Counted from the first letter of the stretch, positions 19,411 to 28,814 are shown. The stretch: DNA of 64,000 nucleotides from Phycisphaeraceae bacterium (GCA_020849625.1 JADLFV010000144.1:17019-81018); one strand, 5' to 3'. A program made the numbers and translations. The notes: generated by a model not told the origin, from the sequence alone.

Positions 19411-19460
19411 GGAGTAGGGAGTAGGGAGTAGGGAGTAGGGAGTAGGGAGTAGGGAGTAGG
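19411..19460. repeat. Tandem heptamer repeat in the leader of the GntR operon
   Basis: Seven perfect units of GGAGTAG plus one base. It ends 11 bases before the GntR start codon, on the transcribed leader. Confidence 0.95.
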
Positions 19461-19520
19461 ATCCTAAAACGTTGGCAACTAAGATCTTGAAACCATTTAT
19501 CCTCGGCGCGTATGCCCGAG

Positions 19521-19538
19521 ATAAGTGACTACACTTAT
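19521..19538 (-). promoter_or_regulatory. Predicted YtrA-type operator
   Basis: The 18-base palindrome ATAAGTGTAGTCACTTAT overlaps the -10 box and the likely transcription start of the GntR/ABC operon. The AGTGTA half-site matches known YtrA-type operators in style. Confidence 0.65.
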
Positions 19539-19564
19539 ATAACACTAATCAATCGGCTTGTCAA
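19536..19564 (-). promoter_or_regulatory. Strong sigma-70 promoter of the GntR/ABC operon
   Basis: Minus strand: TTGACA (19564-19559), 17-base spacer, TATATA (19541-19536). This is the best housekeeping promoter in the window. Confidence 0.75.
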
Positions 19565-19587
19565 GGGTGAAACATGAAATAAAGGCA

Positions 19588-19712
19588 ACCGCAGATGAAC
19601 GCGGATGAATGCGGATAACGCCTGGTGAACGCAGGACTCGCATCTGACGCAACAAGTCCATCAAGCGTGGGATGATCCGCGTTCATCCGCGCGCATCTGC
19701 GTTCATCCGCGG
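19588..19712. repeat. Inverted dispersed repeat, GCGGATGAA / TTCATCCGC type
   Basis: Left arm 19588-19616 and right arm 19674-19712 are complementary at many positions, with extra TTCATCCGCG units in the right arm. The gap 19401-19780 contains this, the heptamers and the promoter/operator, and no gene. Confidence 0.6.
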
Positions 19713-19780
19713 TAATCCTACTTCCCACAAATGACAAGCGAGCAGGAGAAGCCGACAGCTTCTTCACGCTTGTTGCACGA

Positions 19781-21328
19781 ATGATCCAATCGGGTCTTGG
19801 TTACTCGGCGGCGGGGAGTATGATGGCCGGAATGACGCAGGCCACCGGCACAAGACGACGCTCCCTCCAGCAGCAGCCGATCGAGCTGGGCAAGCTGTTC
19901 GACAAGCTGCCGCCGCACGCTCTGGAGGCTGAGTGTGCCGTGCTGGGGTCGCTGGTTCACGACTGGCGGGCCACGGCTGAGGTCATTCAACTGCTCAGCC
20001 CGGAGGACTTTTACAAGCCGGCCCATGCCGCGATCTTCGAAGCAGAGCTCGAACTCTACGACCAGCGACAGTCGATCGACATCGTGCAACTCAAGCAGCG
20101 CCTGGAAGACAAGGGCGTGCTGGAAGAGGTCGGCGGGCTGGACTACCTGATCGACCACGTGGTCGATGCGGTGCCCAGTTCCGCCAGCGTCGAGCACTAC
20201 GCCCAGATCGTGCGCGACAAGTCGATCCTGCGCAAACTGATCGAAGCCTCCGGCCGGGCTATTCACGATGCGTATCACCACGACGGGCCCGTGCACCACC
20301 TGCTGGACGGCGTCGAGAGCCGACTGTTCGAGATCACGCAGAGCCGCACGCGACACGATGCCGAGTCCCTGCACCGGCTGCTCGAGCAGATCATGGAGCA
20401 GATCGACTCGCGCAAGGGCCGCGACTTCACGGGCCTGGCCACCGGGTTTTACGAACTGGACGAGATGACCGACGGCCTGCAACCGGGCGAAATGATCATC
20501 GTGGCGGCCCGGCCCAGCATGGGAAAGACCTCGCTGGCGCTGAACATCGCCGAACACGCCGCGGTCAACAGCAAGCAGCCGGTGCTGGTGTTCAGCCTGG
20601 AAATGAACAAGCACCAGTTGGCTCAGCGCCTGCTGTGCGCCCGGGCCAACGTGGAGTCGCACCGTCTTCGCCGCAATGTCCTGGGCGAGGAGGAGCGCGG
20701 CCGGCTGGGCCTGACGGTGGGCGAACTGGCCGATGCCCCGCTGTTCATCGATGACTCGCCGGGACTGACGCTGCTGGAGCTGCGGGCCAAGGCTCGCCGC
20801 GTCCACGCCAACAGCACGCTCAAGTGCGTGGTGGTGGACTACCTGCAACTGATGAGCCATCCGGAAGCCAACTCGCGCGAGCAGGAAGTCAGCGCCATCA
20901 GTCGCGGCATCAAGGCCCTGGCCCGCGAGCTGGAGGTGCCGGTGATCTGTCTGAGCCAGCTCAACCGTTCGCCGGAGGCCCGAGAAGGTCACCGCCCGCG
21001 CATGAGCGACCTGCGCGAATCGGGCGCCATCGAGCAGGACGCCGACGTGGTGATGATGCTGCACCGCGAGTCGTACTATCACCGCGGCGAGCCGGACTGG
21101 GAAATCAGCAATCCCGACAAGGTCAACGAAGCGGAAGTGATCATCGCCAAGCAGCGCAACGGCCCCACCGGCACCGTCAGTCTCAACTTCGACGGCGGCA
21201 CCATGCGCTTCCGCAATGCCGCCCGTTACAGCCCCGCCCGCCAGAGCGACTCCGCCCCGCCGCCACGCGCTTCGCGCACGTCATACACTCCCCCCGAAGC
21301 CGATCCGGACACCGACCTGCCCATCTGA
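19781..21328 (+). CDS. dnaB: Replicative DNA helicase DnaB
   Basis: ATP-dependent hexameric helicase that unwinds DNA at the replication fork. The N-terminal domain is residues about 40-150 (LPPHALEAECAVLGSLVHDW), followed by the RecA-like domain with Walker A ARPSMGKTSLALNIA, H1a-region FSLEMNKHQLAQRLL, Walker B VVVDYLQLM and the motif ICLSQLNRSPEAR, SDLRESGAIEQDADVVMMLH. Length 515 agrees with the family plus a Pro/Ser-rich tail (ARQSDSAPPPRASRTSY). The start could be ATG 19781, 19820 or 19832; GGGGAG lies just before 19820. It is divergent from the GntR operon. Confidence 0.96.
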   Translation: MIQSGLGYSAAGSMMAGMTQATGTRRRSLQQQPIELGKLFDKLPPHALEAECAVLGSLVHDWRATAEVIQLLSPEDFYKPAHAAIFEAELELYDQRQSIDIVQLKQRLEDKGVLEEVGGLDYLIDHVVDAVPSSASVEHYAQIVRDKSILRKLIEASGRAIHDAYHHDGPVHHLLDGVESRLFEITQSRTRHDAESLHRLLEQIMEQIDSRKGRDFTGLATGFYELDEMTDGLQPGEMIIVAARPSMGKTSLALNIAEHAAVNSKQPVLVFSLEMNKHQLAQRLLCARANVESHRLRRNVLGEEERGRLGLTVGELADAPLFIDDSPGLTLLELRAKARRVHANSTLKCVVVDYLQLMSHPEANSREQEVSAISRGIKALARELEVPVICLSQLNRSPEAREGHRPRMSDLRESGAIEQDADVVMMLHRESYYHRGEPDWEISNPDKVNEAEVIIAKQRNGPTGTVSLNFDGGTMRFRNAARYSPARQSDSAPPPRASRTSYTPPEADPDTDLPI

Positions 21329-21412
21329 CCGCTGCCCGCCCGGACAATCCGTTGATCAATCCCGGCACATGGTGCCTGCATCAATCCATTCACCGCCAGG
21401 TGCGAGGGCGTG

Positions 21413-23260
21413 CTATGGCGCGACGTTCGGGGTCTTGAGCCAGGCGAGGTTGAACTGGTAGTGGATGCCGCTGCTGATCAGTTGGATCATGCCGTCGGGC
21501 GTCTGCACGGCAGCCAAGTATCCCTTGGGCTCGGCGTGCGCGGCGTCCATGGTGAACGTGTCGGTCCAGGCCTGGCCGTCAAGCTCGCGCGACTGGCCGT
21601 CGGTCAGCAGTTTCCACACCGGCCAGGTTTCACCTTCATCGAAGCTGAGGGCGGCGAACATGCCCTGACCCTCAAACTGGCCGCCGGCGTCGTCCTTGAA
21701 CGTGGAGCCGGGCGTGAACGAGATCAGCAGCAGCGGGCCTTCGTTCAAGCGCTTTAATACCAGGCGCTGGCCCCCGGCAATGGGCGGGAAAGGCGAGGCG
21801 CTGTAGGTCCAGGTTTGTGCGCCGTCATCGGAAATGCTCATGGGCATATGGTCGTCGATGTTGTCGCCGCGGCCCAGAGCCATCAGGCGTCCATCGCGCA
21901 ATTGCACCAGCCCCGCGTGAATGCCGGCAATCCAGGCGCCGCGCCCGCCTGCTTCAAAGACAGGCTTGTCCGCACCATCATTGATCTTCGTCCAGGTCAC
22001 ACCCTCATCGCGGCTGGTGTGCAGGATGGTGCCGCCCTTGCCGCCTTCGGCCATGTCGCAGGTCAGATAGATCGTGCCATCGTCAGCGATGATGGGGCTG
22101 GGGATGGGCATGTTGCCGAGCGTGTGTTGGGGATGGATGATGCGGGCGGGCGACCAGGTCGCGCCGTTGTCAGCACTGGTGCGCAGGATGAGAGCCAGTT
22201 CAGCCCAGCCGGTGTCCACCCCCAGGCCGTTGAAGTGCATCAGCAGTCCGCGGTCGTTGCGCAGCAATGCGGGCGCGTGATCGTTGCGATCGGGCACATC
22301 CCAGAAAAGATCGGCCGGCTCCCACTCGTTCGCCCCGGCCCGCAGGCGTGAGGCGACGACGGTCAGTTCCCGGCCGCGCTCGGCGTTGGTGCTGTACCAG
22401 ATCGCCAGCAGGTCGCCGTTGTCGCACCAGGTGATGGCCGGGTCGTGATTGTGTTTGGAAAACAGCGGGCCGTTGGAGTTTGGCTGAATCAGCACATACG
22501 GCCGCGGCTCGGCGAAGATGGGTTGCGCCAAGTCGACCGCCGGTGTCCAGTCGTGGTGCTGCTGCGAGACATCCTTGGCCCAACGCATCCGAACCAAGAC
22601 TTGGAAGTCCGTCTCCCGCACCGGTTCGGCCTGTACCACGCGAAAACCAACCAGGCGATTGCGATCGCCCGGCAGATTCCCCAGCCGATTGGAAGCGCTG
22701 GGCTGATCGCCCTCGGCACGGAACGGCCCGCCGCGCGCCACACGCGAATCGCCGGCGGCTTCAATGTCTGTGCCTCCACCCAATTCACTCAAGTCATACG
22801 GCCCATACCAGTCCTGGCACCACTGCTCAAACTTCGCCCCGTCGCCGGCCATTACCTGCGGGCGCGTGCGACAGACATATTCCCACTCCGCTTCGGTGGG
22901 CAGGCGATAGGGCACACCTTCCTGCGCGCTGAGCCAGTTGCAGTATGCCGTCGCATCGAGCCAACTGACGAACAGCACCGGATCATCATCGCCGGCCGGT
23001 GTTTCTTCCAACCCTCGCATCGCTTTGTGGGCTGGATCGAAGCGCTCGTACTGGGCGTTGGTCACCAGATGCGGCGCAATGCGGATCGGCTGGTCGATCT
23101 GCACCTGGTGAACGGGTGTTTCATCCCAATCGCCATCGGTCGAGCCCATGTCGAACGTGCCGGCGGGAACCTCCACCAGTTCAGTGTCACCCGCTCGAAC
23201 GAAGGTATTGAAGTTCCAGAGCACAGACATGACTGCTGCCGTCAGGATGGTTTTGCTCAT
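21413..23260 (-). CDS. Fusion of FGE-like domain and BNR/sialidase-like domain, exported
   Basis: 615 residues with a short signal peptide. Residues about 28-210 are a formylglycine-generating-enzyme-like (SUMF1/EgtB/PvdO) domain: EVPAGTFDMGSTDGDW, WLDATAYCNWLSAQEGVPYR, LPTEAEWEYVCR and RLVGFRVV. The Cys normally found in the CRSA region is absent (reads QPSASNRLG), so it is unlikely to be a true FGE. Residues about 240-610 are a sialidase-like beta-propeller with four Asp boxes: SADNGATW (362), SRDEGVTW (416), SDDGAQTW (477) and SFDEGETW (539). It probably binds or cleaves sugars outside the cytoplasm. Divergent from the cupin gene. Confidence 0.85.
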   Translation of the reverse strand: MSKTILTAAVMSVLWNFNTFVRAGDTELVEVPAGTFDMGSTDGDWDETPVHQVQIDQPIRIAPHLVTNAQYERFDPAHKAMRGLEETPAGDDDPVLFVSWLDATAYCNWLSAQEGVPYRLPTEAEWEYVCRTRPQVMAGDGAKFEQWCQDWYGPYDLSELGGGTDIEAAGDSRVARGGPFRAEGDQPSASNRLGNLPGDRNRLVGFRVVQAEPVRETDFQVLVRMRWAKDVSQQHHDWTPAVDLAQPIFAEPRPYVLIQPNSNGPLFSKHNHDPAITWCDNGDLLAIWYSTNAERGRELTVVASRLRAGANEWEPADLFWDVPDRNDHAPALLRNDRGLLMHFNGLGVDTGWAELALILRTSADNGATWSPARIIHPQHTLGNMPIPSPIIADDGTIYLTCDMAEGGKGGTILHTSRDEGVTWTKINDGADKPVFEAGGRGAWIAGIHAGLVQLRDGRLMALGRGDNIDDHMPMSISDDGAQTWTYSASPFPPIAGGQRLVLKRLNEGPLLLISFTPGSTFKDDAGGQFEGQGMFAALSFDEGETWPVWKLLTDGQSRELDGQAWTDTFTMDAAHAEPKGYLAAVQTPDGMIQLISSGIHYQFNLAWLKTPNVAP

Positions 23261-23361
23261 GTCGGTATCCTTGCAGAATGTGGTCTATGATGAACCGTAG
23301 CGTGGATTGTACTCGCCCGGCCCGCCTTCGGAAGCATATGATCGCAACAAATGGGAGACGC

Positions 23362-23697
23362 ATGATGGTCAAAGCCATGTTTGACGGAAAAAAAGCGGAA
23401 TACGCCAACCTGCTGCAAGCGGCCCCCATCGTGCCCGGCGCGGTGGTGAGCAAGCCGCTGATCAACAGCGATGCGTGCAAGGTGATCGTGTTCGCCATGG
23501 ACGAGGGCCAATCGATCAGCGAACATCACGCGCCCTTCGTGGCGACGGTGCACGTGCTGGATGGCGAGCTGGACTTCAGCGTGTCCGGCCGCAGGCAGCG
23601 CATGGCCGCCCACGACTGGCTCATCATGCCGTTCGACGCCAAACACGACCTGACCGCCCTGAAGCCCACACGCTTCATGCTGACGCTGTTGAAATGA
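23362..23697 (+). CDS. Small cupin-domain protein
   Basis: 111 residues from ATG 23362, chosen because GGGAG precedes it. Cupin motif 1 reads EGQSISEHHAPFVATVHVLD with metal-binding His; motif 2 reads AAHDWLIMPFDAKHDLTALK. This matches small cupins that bind a metal and either sense or transform a small molecule. It ends 20 bases before the convergent URO-D gene. Function beyond the fold is unknown. Confidence 0.85.
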   Translation: MMVKAMFDGKKAEYANLLQAAPIVPGAVVSKPLINSDACKVIVFAMDEGQSISEHHAPFVATVHVLDGELDFSVSGRRQRMAAHDWLIMPFDAKHDLTALKPTRFMLTLLK

Positions 23698-23716
23698 ACG
23701 CGCCGCCAATGGGCGA

Positions 23717-24784
23717 TCAGTCGATCAATTCATCGGGATAGCCGTACACCGTCTCGATCATGCGCACGTAATTCTCATAGCGCACGTAGTAGGGCACGGT
23801 GTTGGAGATGCCGGGCATGTAGCCGCCGCGGACGTTGAGGCGGTCGATCTTGTCGCGCACCTCGCGCTCGACGGCATCGGGCTCGCCGCGGGACAGCAGG
23901 TCCAGGTCGATGTTGCCCAGCAGGCAGAACTTGCCCGGCCAGCGGCGCTGAATCTCCAGCGGGTCCATCGACTTGGGCTCCAGCGGCTGAATGGCCCGCA
24001 CGCCCGCGGCTGACAGATCGTCGAACACGTCGTACAGCCGGCCGTCAGAGTGATAGATGAAGGGGGCCCCGAGGGTGGCTGCCAGGTCGGACAGGTCTTT
24101 CAGGTGCGGGAACAGGTAGCGGCGGTAAAAGTCGGGCCCGAACATCAGGCCCTCGGTGTAGGCGATGTCGTCGGAATACATCACCGCCCCGATGCGATCG
24201 CCGCCGCGGCGTAGAGCTTCAGCGGTGATGTGACCCGACGCGGCCGCCAGCGAGGACATCACCGCATCGATCAACTCCGGCTGCTCATACGAGGCCAGGC
24301 AAAGCTCGCTGAAGCCGATCATCTCCCAGGTGAAGGTGAACACGTCATCGGTGTGCAGCAGGATCTTCATGCCGGGGGACAGGGCCTCGGCGACGAGTTC
24401 GAGGTCATCGAGGCGGGACTGGACGGGCGATAAATCGCCCTCCGCCACGGACTGCCAGCTCCATCGCTGCGACTGGAACTGGGCGAGGTTATCGATCAGG
24501 TGAAACGAACCGCTGTGGCTGGCGGCACCTTGTCTCTGTTGGGCGTCGGCATGGGCCAGCTCTTCGTGCGGGATGCGAACGGTGTGCTGGATGTAGTCGT
24601 AGCCGGCCATGGCGTAGAATGCCACGTCGTCGGCGGCGGTCGCCACCTCACGGCCGAGCATCTTCGCCTTGTGATCGCGGTGAACGTGGAAGTCGAACAA
24701 CGGCGGCCGCCGCCAGCCACGGCGCAGCAGCAGTGTGTCGAGAAAGCGGTCGAAGTTCGGTCGTGCATCGATGCGCGGCTTCAT
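23717..24784 (-). CDS. Uroporphyrinogen decarboxylase (URO-D) family protein
   Basis: 355 residues from ATG 24784, chosen for the GGAG before it. Typical URO-D/MtaA-like features: VMYSDDIAYTEGLMFGPDFY, RRYLFPHLKDLSDLAATLGA, FIYHSDGRLYDVFDDLSAAG, IQPLEPKSMDPLEIQRRWPG and CLLGNIDLDLLSRGEPDAVE. In Planctomycetes, proteins of this group are more often corrinoid-dependent methyltransferases or of unknown function than heme enzymes, and no heme genes are close. Substrate not assigned. Confidence 0.88.
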   Translation of the reverse strand: MKPRIDARPNFDRFLDTLLLRRGWRRPPLFDFHVHRDHKAKMLGREVATAADDVAFYAMAGYDYIQHTVRIPHEELAHADAQQRQGAASHSGSFHLIDNLAQFQSQRWSWQSVAEGDLSPVQSRLDDLELVAEALSPGMKILLHTDDVFTFTWEMIGFSELCLASYEQPELIDAVMSSLAAASGHITAEALRRGGDRIGAVMYSDDIAYTEGLMFGPDFYRRYLFPHLKDLSDLAATLGAPFIYHSDGRLYDVFDDLSAAGVRAIQPLEPKSMDPLEIQRRWPGKFCLLGNIDLDLLSRGEPDAVEREVRDKIDRLNVRGGYMPGISNTVPYYVRYENYVRMIETVYGYPDELID

Positions 24785-24964
24785 GGTCGCGTCTCCAAAA
24801 TCGGCGGGATGCATTGTAGATTGTGCCAAGCCGCCGAATCGCGCTCTACCTGACCAAGATTGTGCGTGGGTTGTCGCCCCGCCGCTGGTGTGTGATACTC
24901 TGGCATGTAAGATCAACATGGAATGAATCCACATTTGCCTGGAAACCACGGAGATTCAAGCAAC

Positions 24965-26017
24965 ATGAACAGCCCACTGCCGCGCGTACCCCTGATCGCT
25001 GCGTTTGTTTCTGTCGTGATGATCGCTTTGGTGAGTCCCACATCCTGGGCCGAGGCTGTGACAGCCGGGCTGATCGGACATTGGAAGCTGGATGAAACGG
25101 ATGCCTCCAGCACCGTGGTGAAAAACTCCGCCAACTTCCAGAAAGAGAACGGCAAGCGCACGGCGAGCACCGCCATCAACCAGCCGACGCCGGCGGGCGC
25201 GGGTTACCTGTTCGACGGGCGCGGCAACAAGGATTCGATCAACGTCGGCTCGTCGGTCATCGAGCCGCTGACGCAGACCGACAAGATCACCATCACCGCC
25301 TGGATCAAGCCCGTCTTCTACAAGGAAGGCGCCAGCGCCGACAGCCGCCACAGCATCGTGGCCACCAATGCCGACATCTCCTTCTCGGTTTACAGCGGCG
25401 GCAACCTGCTATTCAACTACAAGGGCGAAAAAGGCGAAGATACCGGCACGCACACCACCGGCAAGCGCAACCTGGCCGGGGGCAAGCTGGTGCCGCTCAA
25501 CGAATTCTCTCACGTGGCTGCCACCCGCGACGGCACCCACACCGCCCTCTATCTCGATGGCATCCTGATCGCCAAAAGGGACGATGCCGACCCCGGCTCG
25601 TTCCATCAGCGCCCGTTCGACCACGACAACAACAAGAACACGCCCAGCGTCCGCCAGATGTTCATCGGCGCCATCGTCATGAGCGACGAGCGTCACTTCG
25701 ACGGCGTGATCAGCGACGTCGGCCTGTGGGCGGGCCGGGCCTTGACGCCGCAGCAGATCGCCCTGATCGCGGGTCTCGGCCAGCAGGCGCACCTGCGTCT
25801 GGATGACACCCAGATCGATGCCGTGCTCGCGGTGTTCGAGGCCAAGTCCGGCTCAGTCGAAGCCGGCGGCCGCACGTGGACTTACACCACCAACTTCCCC
25901 ACCCCGACCACCGGCAAAGCGATGGCCGGCATGAACTACACCGCCGCCGACGGCAACGCCTACATCATCCTCGACGGCAAGAGCGGCTCATGGTCCGGCG
26001 TCATGGCCAAGCCGTAA
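24965..26017 (+). CDS. Exported LamG (concanavalin A-like) domain protein
   Basis: 350 residues from ATG 24965, which has GGAGA upstream and gives a signal peptide ending SPTSWAEA. Residues about 40-250 form a LamG-like jelly roll: GLIGHWKLDETDASSTVVKN, ITAWIKPVFYKEGASADSRH, HVAATRDGTHTALYLDGILI and FDGVISDVGLWAGRALTPQQ. The C-terminal 80 residues have a separate beta-rich unit (GRTWTYTTNFPTPTTGKAMA). Probably binds carbohydrate outside the cell. Its last 17 bases overlap the convergent dockerin/PEP-CTERM gene. Confidence 0.87.
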   Translation: MNSPLPRVPLIAAFVSVVMIALVSPTSWAEAVTAGLIGHWKLDETDASSTVVKNSANFQKENGKRTASTAINQPTPAGAGYLFDGRGNKDSINVGSSVIEPLTQTDKITITAWIKPVFYKEGASADSRHSIVATNADISFSVYSGGNLLFNYKGEKGEDTGTHTTGKRNLAGGKLVPLNEFSHVAATRDGTHTALYLDGILIAKRDDADPGSFHQRPFDHDNNKNTPSVRQMFIGAIVMSDERHFDGVISDVGLWAGRALTPQQIALIAGLGQQAHLRLDDTQIDAVLAVFEAKSGSVEAGGRTWTYTTNFPTPTTGKAMAGMNYTAADGNAYIILDGKSGSWSGVMAKP

Positions 26018-27938
26018 AGCGCTGGCGGCGCAAAAACATTGACGTCCCCACCATCAGCAACGTCATCGCTGCCGGTTCAGGAATGATCGCCGCCGACAAG
26101 GCCGCGAAATCACCAGCCGCGCCGCTCCAGTTGTCGCCCAGCAGTTGTAGGTCAGCCAGGTTGACCTGGCCGTCACCGTTGTAATCGCCGGTAAACCAGT
26201 CGGAGTCGGTGGCACCCCAGTAATCTCCGAGGATCTGCAGATCGCTGAGGTTGACCGTCTGGTCGAGGTTGGCGTCGCCCGGCAGGGCAGCAGTGACCGT
26301 CACCGCGTTGGAAGAGTAGGTCACTGCCAGGGCCAGATCGCTGCTGACAATGACGCCAATGACTGCGTCGAATTTCCCCGCGACGTTTTGGGCGCTGAGG
26401 ATGTTGAAGCTGTCGTAGTAGTGTGCCGGCACATAATCATCGAGCAGCTCGAGGCTGAGCGTGCCGGCCAGCGTGGCGTCACCGGTGACGTTGAGGATGT
26501 CGCAGCCGGGCGCGGGGTCCATCTGGATCAGCAATGAACCGCCAGCCGACTGGGCATAATCTCCGTCGATGAAGAACGGACCTGCGGAATGACCGGGCGC
26601 GACGGAGCCACCCATGTTGACCACGTCGCCGACGATCGAGCCGGTGCCCGTCAGCAATCCGCAGCTTGAAACATAAAGTCGATCGGTGGTCGCGGGCATC
26701 GGATCAGCACCGACCATCAACCGGCCGCCGCCAGTCACGTCCACGTGTCCCAAGTCCCACAATTCCAGGCGCTGGCCTACGGTGACAGTCGCCCCGTTGC
26801 GGACATCGAGGTAACCCTCTCCGCCGGAGCCCAATCCGCCGTGGGATGGATCAGCCTCGCCACCGACGTACAGTTCCTCTTCGATGTTCCATGCGGAAGG
26901 CTCATCCGTGATGAAGGCGGAGCCATAGGAGCCGCCACGTCGTGCGATGTGGCCCCAACGACTGTTCACCACGCCGCCGTCATCGACGGTCAAAATACCC
27001 TCGGCGGTGAAGCCGACGCTGAGCTTGCCGTCCTGCGTCCATTGTGAGCCCGCCCCGCTGACGATCACTTCACCGTAGCCGTAATAACCCCCATTATCGG
27101 CACCGATCACGCCGCTGGAATTGCTGGGAGAAGTGCCCATATGGCTGGTGAAGGTCGAACCGCTGATGATGTTTAGATATCCCGTTCCGCCCACTCCGAT
27201 CTGGGCCTGCCCGGTGGTGCAGTTGAAGGTGGCGTGGTCGGTGAGGCTCACGGTGCCCACCACATCGGTGGAGCCACCGCCGCCCGCATATCCGATGGTT
27301 AATCGCTGCGTGTCCATCTGGGAATCTTCGCCATCGACCTCGATGGCGCCATCGGCGGCCGTGACCTCGCCGGAGGCGCTGTTGCCGACGAAGCTGTAGC
27401 GGTTGATCGTCACGGTTGCGCCCGCCAGCACGTACAGCCGACCGGTGGCTCCCCGCGCGACGGTCATATCCATGTCATTGATCCAGTCGGCATCAGGTCC
27501 GGTGAATGTCATTTCCCCTGGCGCCCCGCTGCTGCCGGTGTAGTGCCCCACATCCGCCCAGATCGAAGTCATTAGGCCGTTGCTGACCTGCACGCTGGCG
27601 TCATCGCCGTCGAAGTAACCGATGAACAGGAGATTATCCACAGTCAATGTCTGGCCATTCAGGTCAAAATCAATGCTGCCGCTGCGTGCCCGAAACTCAC
27701 CCGCTTGCGTGGAGCCGGCCAGCGTCACGGTGTAAACGGAGGATGCCCCAAGGTTGAAGTTGGCCACGGCCGTGGAATCAGGTACGCCGTTATCCCAATT
27801 GTCCGAGTCATCCCAGGAACCTCCACCGCTGTCGATCCAGAAAGTGTCCTTGTTAACTTCAGCACAAGCTGAAATCGCCACGAATCCTGCTATGGCGCAT
27901 GCGAAACCCATCGCCCACAACCGATTTCGGCCGAACAT
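26001..27938 (-). CDS. Exported beta-repeat protein with dockerin-like repeats and PEP-CTERM
   Basis: 645 residues with a signal peptide and an AGGAGG ribosome site. The body has repeats like GYLNIISGSTFTSHMGTSPS and GEVIVSGAGSQWTQDGKLSV that resemble passenger beta-helix/autotransporter-type repeats. Near the C-terminus two Ca-binding dockerin type I motifs occur (GDANLDQTVNLSDLQILGDY and GDYNGDGQVNLADLQLLGDN). The end IPEPAAMTLLMVGTSMFLRR is a PEP-CTERM sorting signal, implying processing by an exosortase/archaeosortase. Combining dockerin and PEP-CTERM is a planctomycete trait. Confidence 0.88.
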   Translation of the reverse strand: MFGRNRLWAMGFACAIAGFVAISACAEVNKDTFWIDSGGGSWDDSDNWDNGVPDSTAVANFNLGASSVYTVTLAGSTQAGEFRARSGSIDFDLNGQTLTVDNLLFIGYFDGDDASVQVSNGLMTSIWADVGHYTGSSGAPGEMTFTGPDADWINDMDMTVARGATGRLYVLAGATVTINRYSFVGNSASGEVTAADGAIEVDGEDSQMDTQRLTIGYAGGGGSTDVVGTVSLTDHATFNCTTGQAQIGVGGTGYLNIISGSTFTSHMGTSPSNSSGVIGADNGGYYGYGEVIVSGAGSQWTQDGKLSVGFTAEGILTVDDGGVVNSRWGHIARRGGSYGSAFITDEPSAWNIEEELYVGGEADPSHGGLGSGGEGYLDVRNGATVTVGQRLELWDLGHVDVTGGGRLMVGADPMPATTDRLYVSSCGLLTGTGSIVGDVVNMGGSVAPGHSAGPFFIDGDYAQSAGGSLLIQMDPAPGCDILNVTGDATLAGTLSLELLDDYVPAHYYDSFNILSAQNVAGKFDAVIGVIVSSDLALAVTYSSNAVTVTAALPGDANLDQTVNLSDLQILGDYWGATDSDWFTGDYNGDGQVNLADLQLLGDNWSGAAGDFAALSAAIIPEPAAMTLLMVGTSMFLRRQRFTAWP

Positions 27939-28178
27939 GGTCTGCCTCCTGATGAGAAGTTGATCGAACTGTTACGGACCTCTGACGTTGCACCGCTGCG
28001 GTAGCGCGACGCACGAACAATGTGATCCTTCACCTGGAATCATGGAATTGAACGCGAACCGGGTCGCGCTGACCTGATTCCTTATGCTACAGCAGATCAC
28101 AGCCCCGACAAGACAATTGCGGCTGGGGAGGTGTCACCTGTTACACCGACAGGTGGCGTGCGCCGCTGCAGAAAGTGT

Positions 28179-28814
28179 TCAGACGGTGCCAAAAAGGCGG
28201 TCGCCGGCATCGCCCAGGCCGGGCAGGATGTAGCCTTTGTCGTTGAGTTTCTCATCGACGGCCGCGGTGTAGATGGGCACGTCGCCGCAGGCCTGGCGCA
28301 GGGCGTTGATGCCTTCGGGCGCAGCGATCAGGCAGATCAGACGCAGATCGGTGCAGCCGGCCTCGCGCAGCAGTTTCACCGCTGCGATGGCGCTGCCGCC
28401 GGTGGCCAGCATGGGATCGACCAACAGCACCGGCCCCTGCGAGACCTGTCGCGGCAGGCTGCGGTAGTAATCGACCGGCGAAAGCTTCACCTCGTCGCGG
28501 TACATGCCCAGGTGACCCATCACCGCCCCCGGAATCAGCCGATGAATCGCCTCGGCATAACCGAGACCAGCCCGCAGGATGGGCACGATGGTGATCGGCT
28601 TGCTCAGCTTCGCCCCGGTGCACAGCTGCATGGGCGTGACGATGTCCATCGGCTCGGTCTGCAGATCGCGCGTCGCTTCATAGGCCAGCAGTGATCCGAT
28701 CCGCCCCACCAGTTCCCTGAAGCGGGCCGGCGGCGTGTCGCGATCGCGCACCAGCGTCAGGTCGTGACGGATCAGGGGATGGTCGATGATGTGCGTGAGA
28801 TCGCAGCTGGCCAT
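28179..28814 (-). CDS. upp: Uracil phosphoribosyltransferase
   Basis: 211 residues. Converts uracil and PRPP to UMP in pyrimidine salvage. Shows the PRPP-binding segment VLLVDPMLATGGSAIAAVKL and uracil-site segment YILPGLGDAGDRLFGTV, plus ITIVPILRAGLGYAEAIHRL. Length is normal. It starts 12 bases after the stop of the deaminase gene, so the two are one operon with linked functions (cytosine to uracil to UMP). The 240-base gap 27939-28178 shows a short hairpin near 28127-28150 and no gene. Confidence 0.97.
   Translation of the reverse strand: MASCDLTHIIDHPLIRHDLTLVRDRDTPPARFRELVGRIGSLLAYEATRDLQTEPMDIVTPMQLCTGAKLSKPITIVPILRAGLGYAEAIHRLIPGAVMGHLGMYRDEVKLSPVDYYRSLPRQVSQGPVLLVDPMLATGGSAIAAVKLLREAGCTDLRLICLIAAPEGINALRQACGDVPIYTAAVDEKLNDKGYILPGLGDAGDRLFGTV

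Noticed and set aside
19411-19460. CRISPR-like array
   Set aside because: Units are 7 bases without spacers; it is a simple tandem repeat.
23278-23361. Longer N-terminus of the cupin protein
   Set aside because: The extra residues have no cupin features and GGGAG lies before the ATG at 23362.
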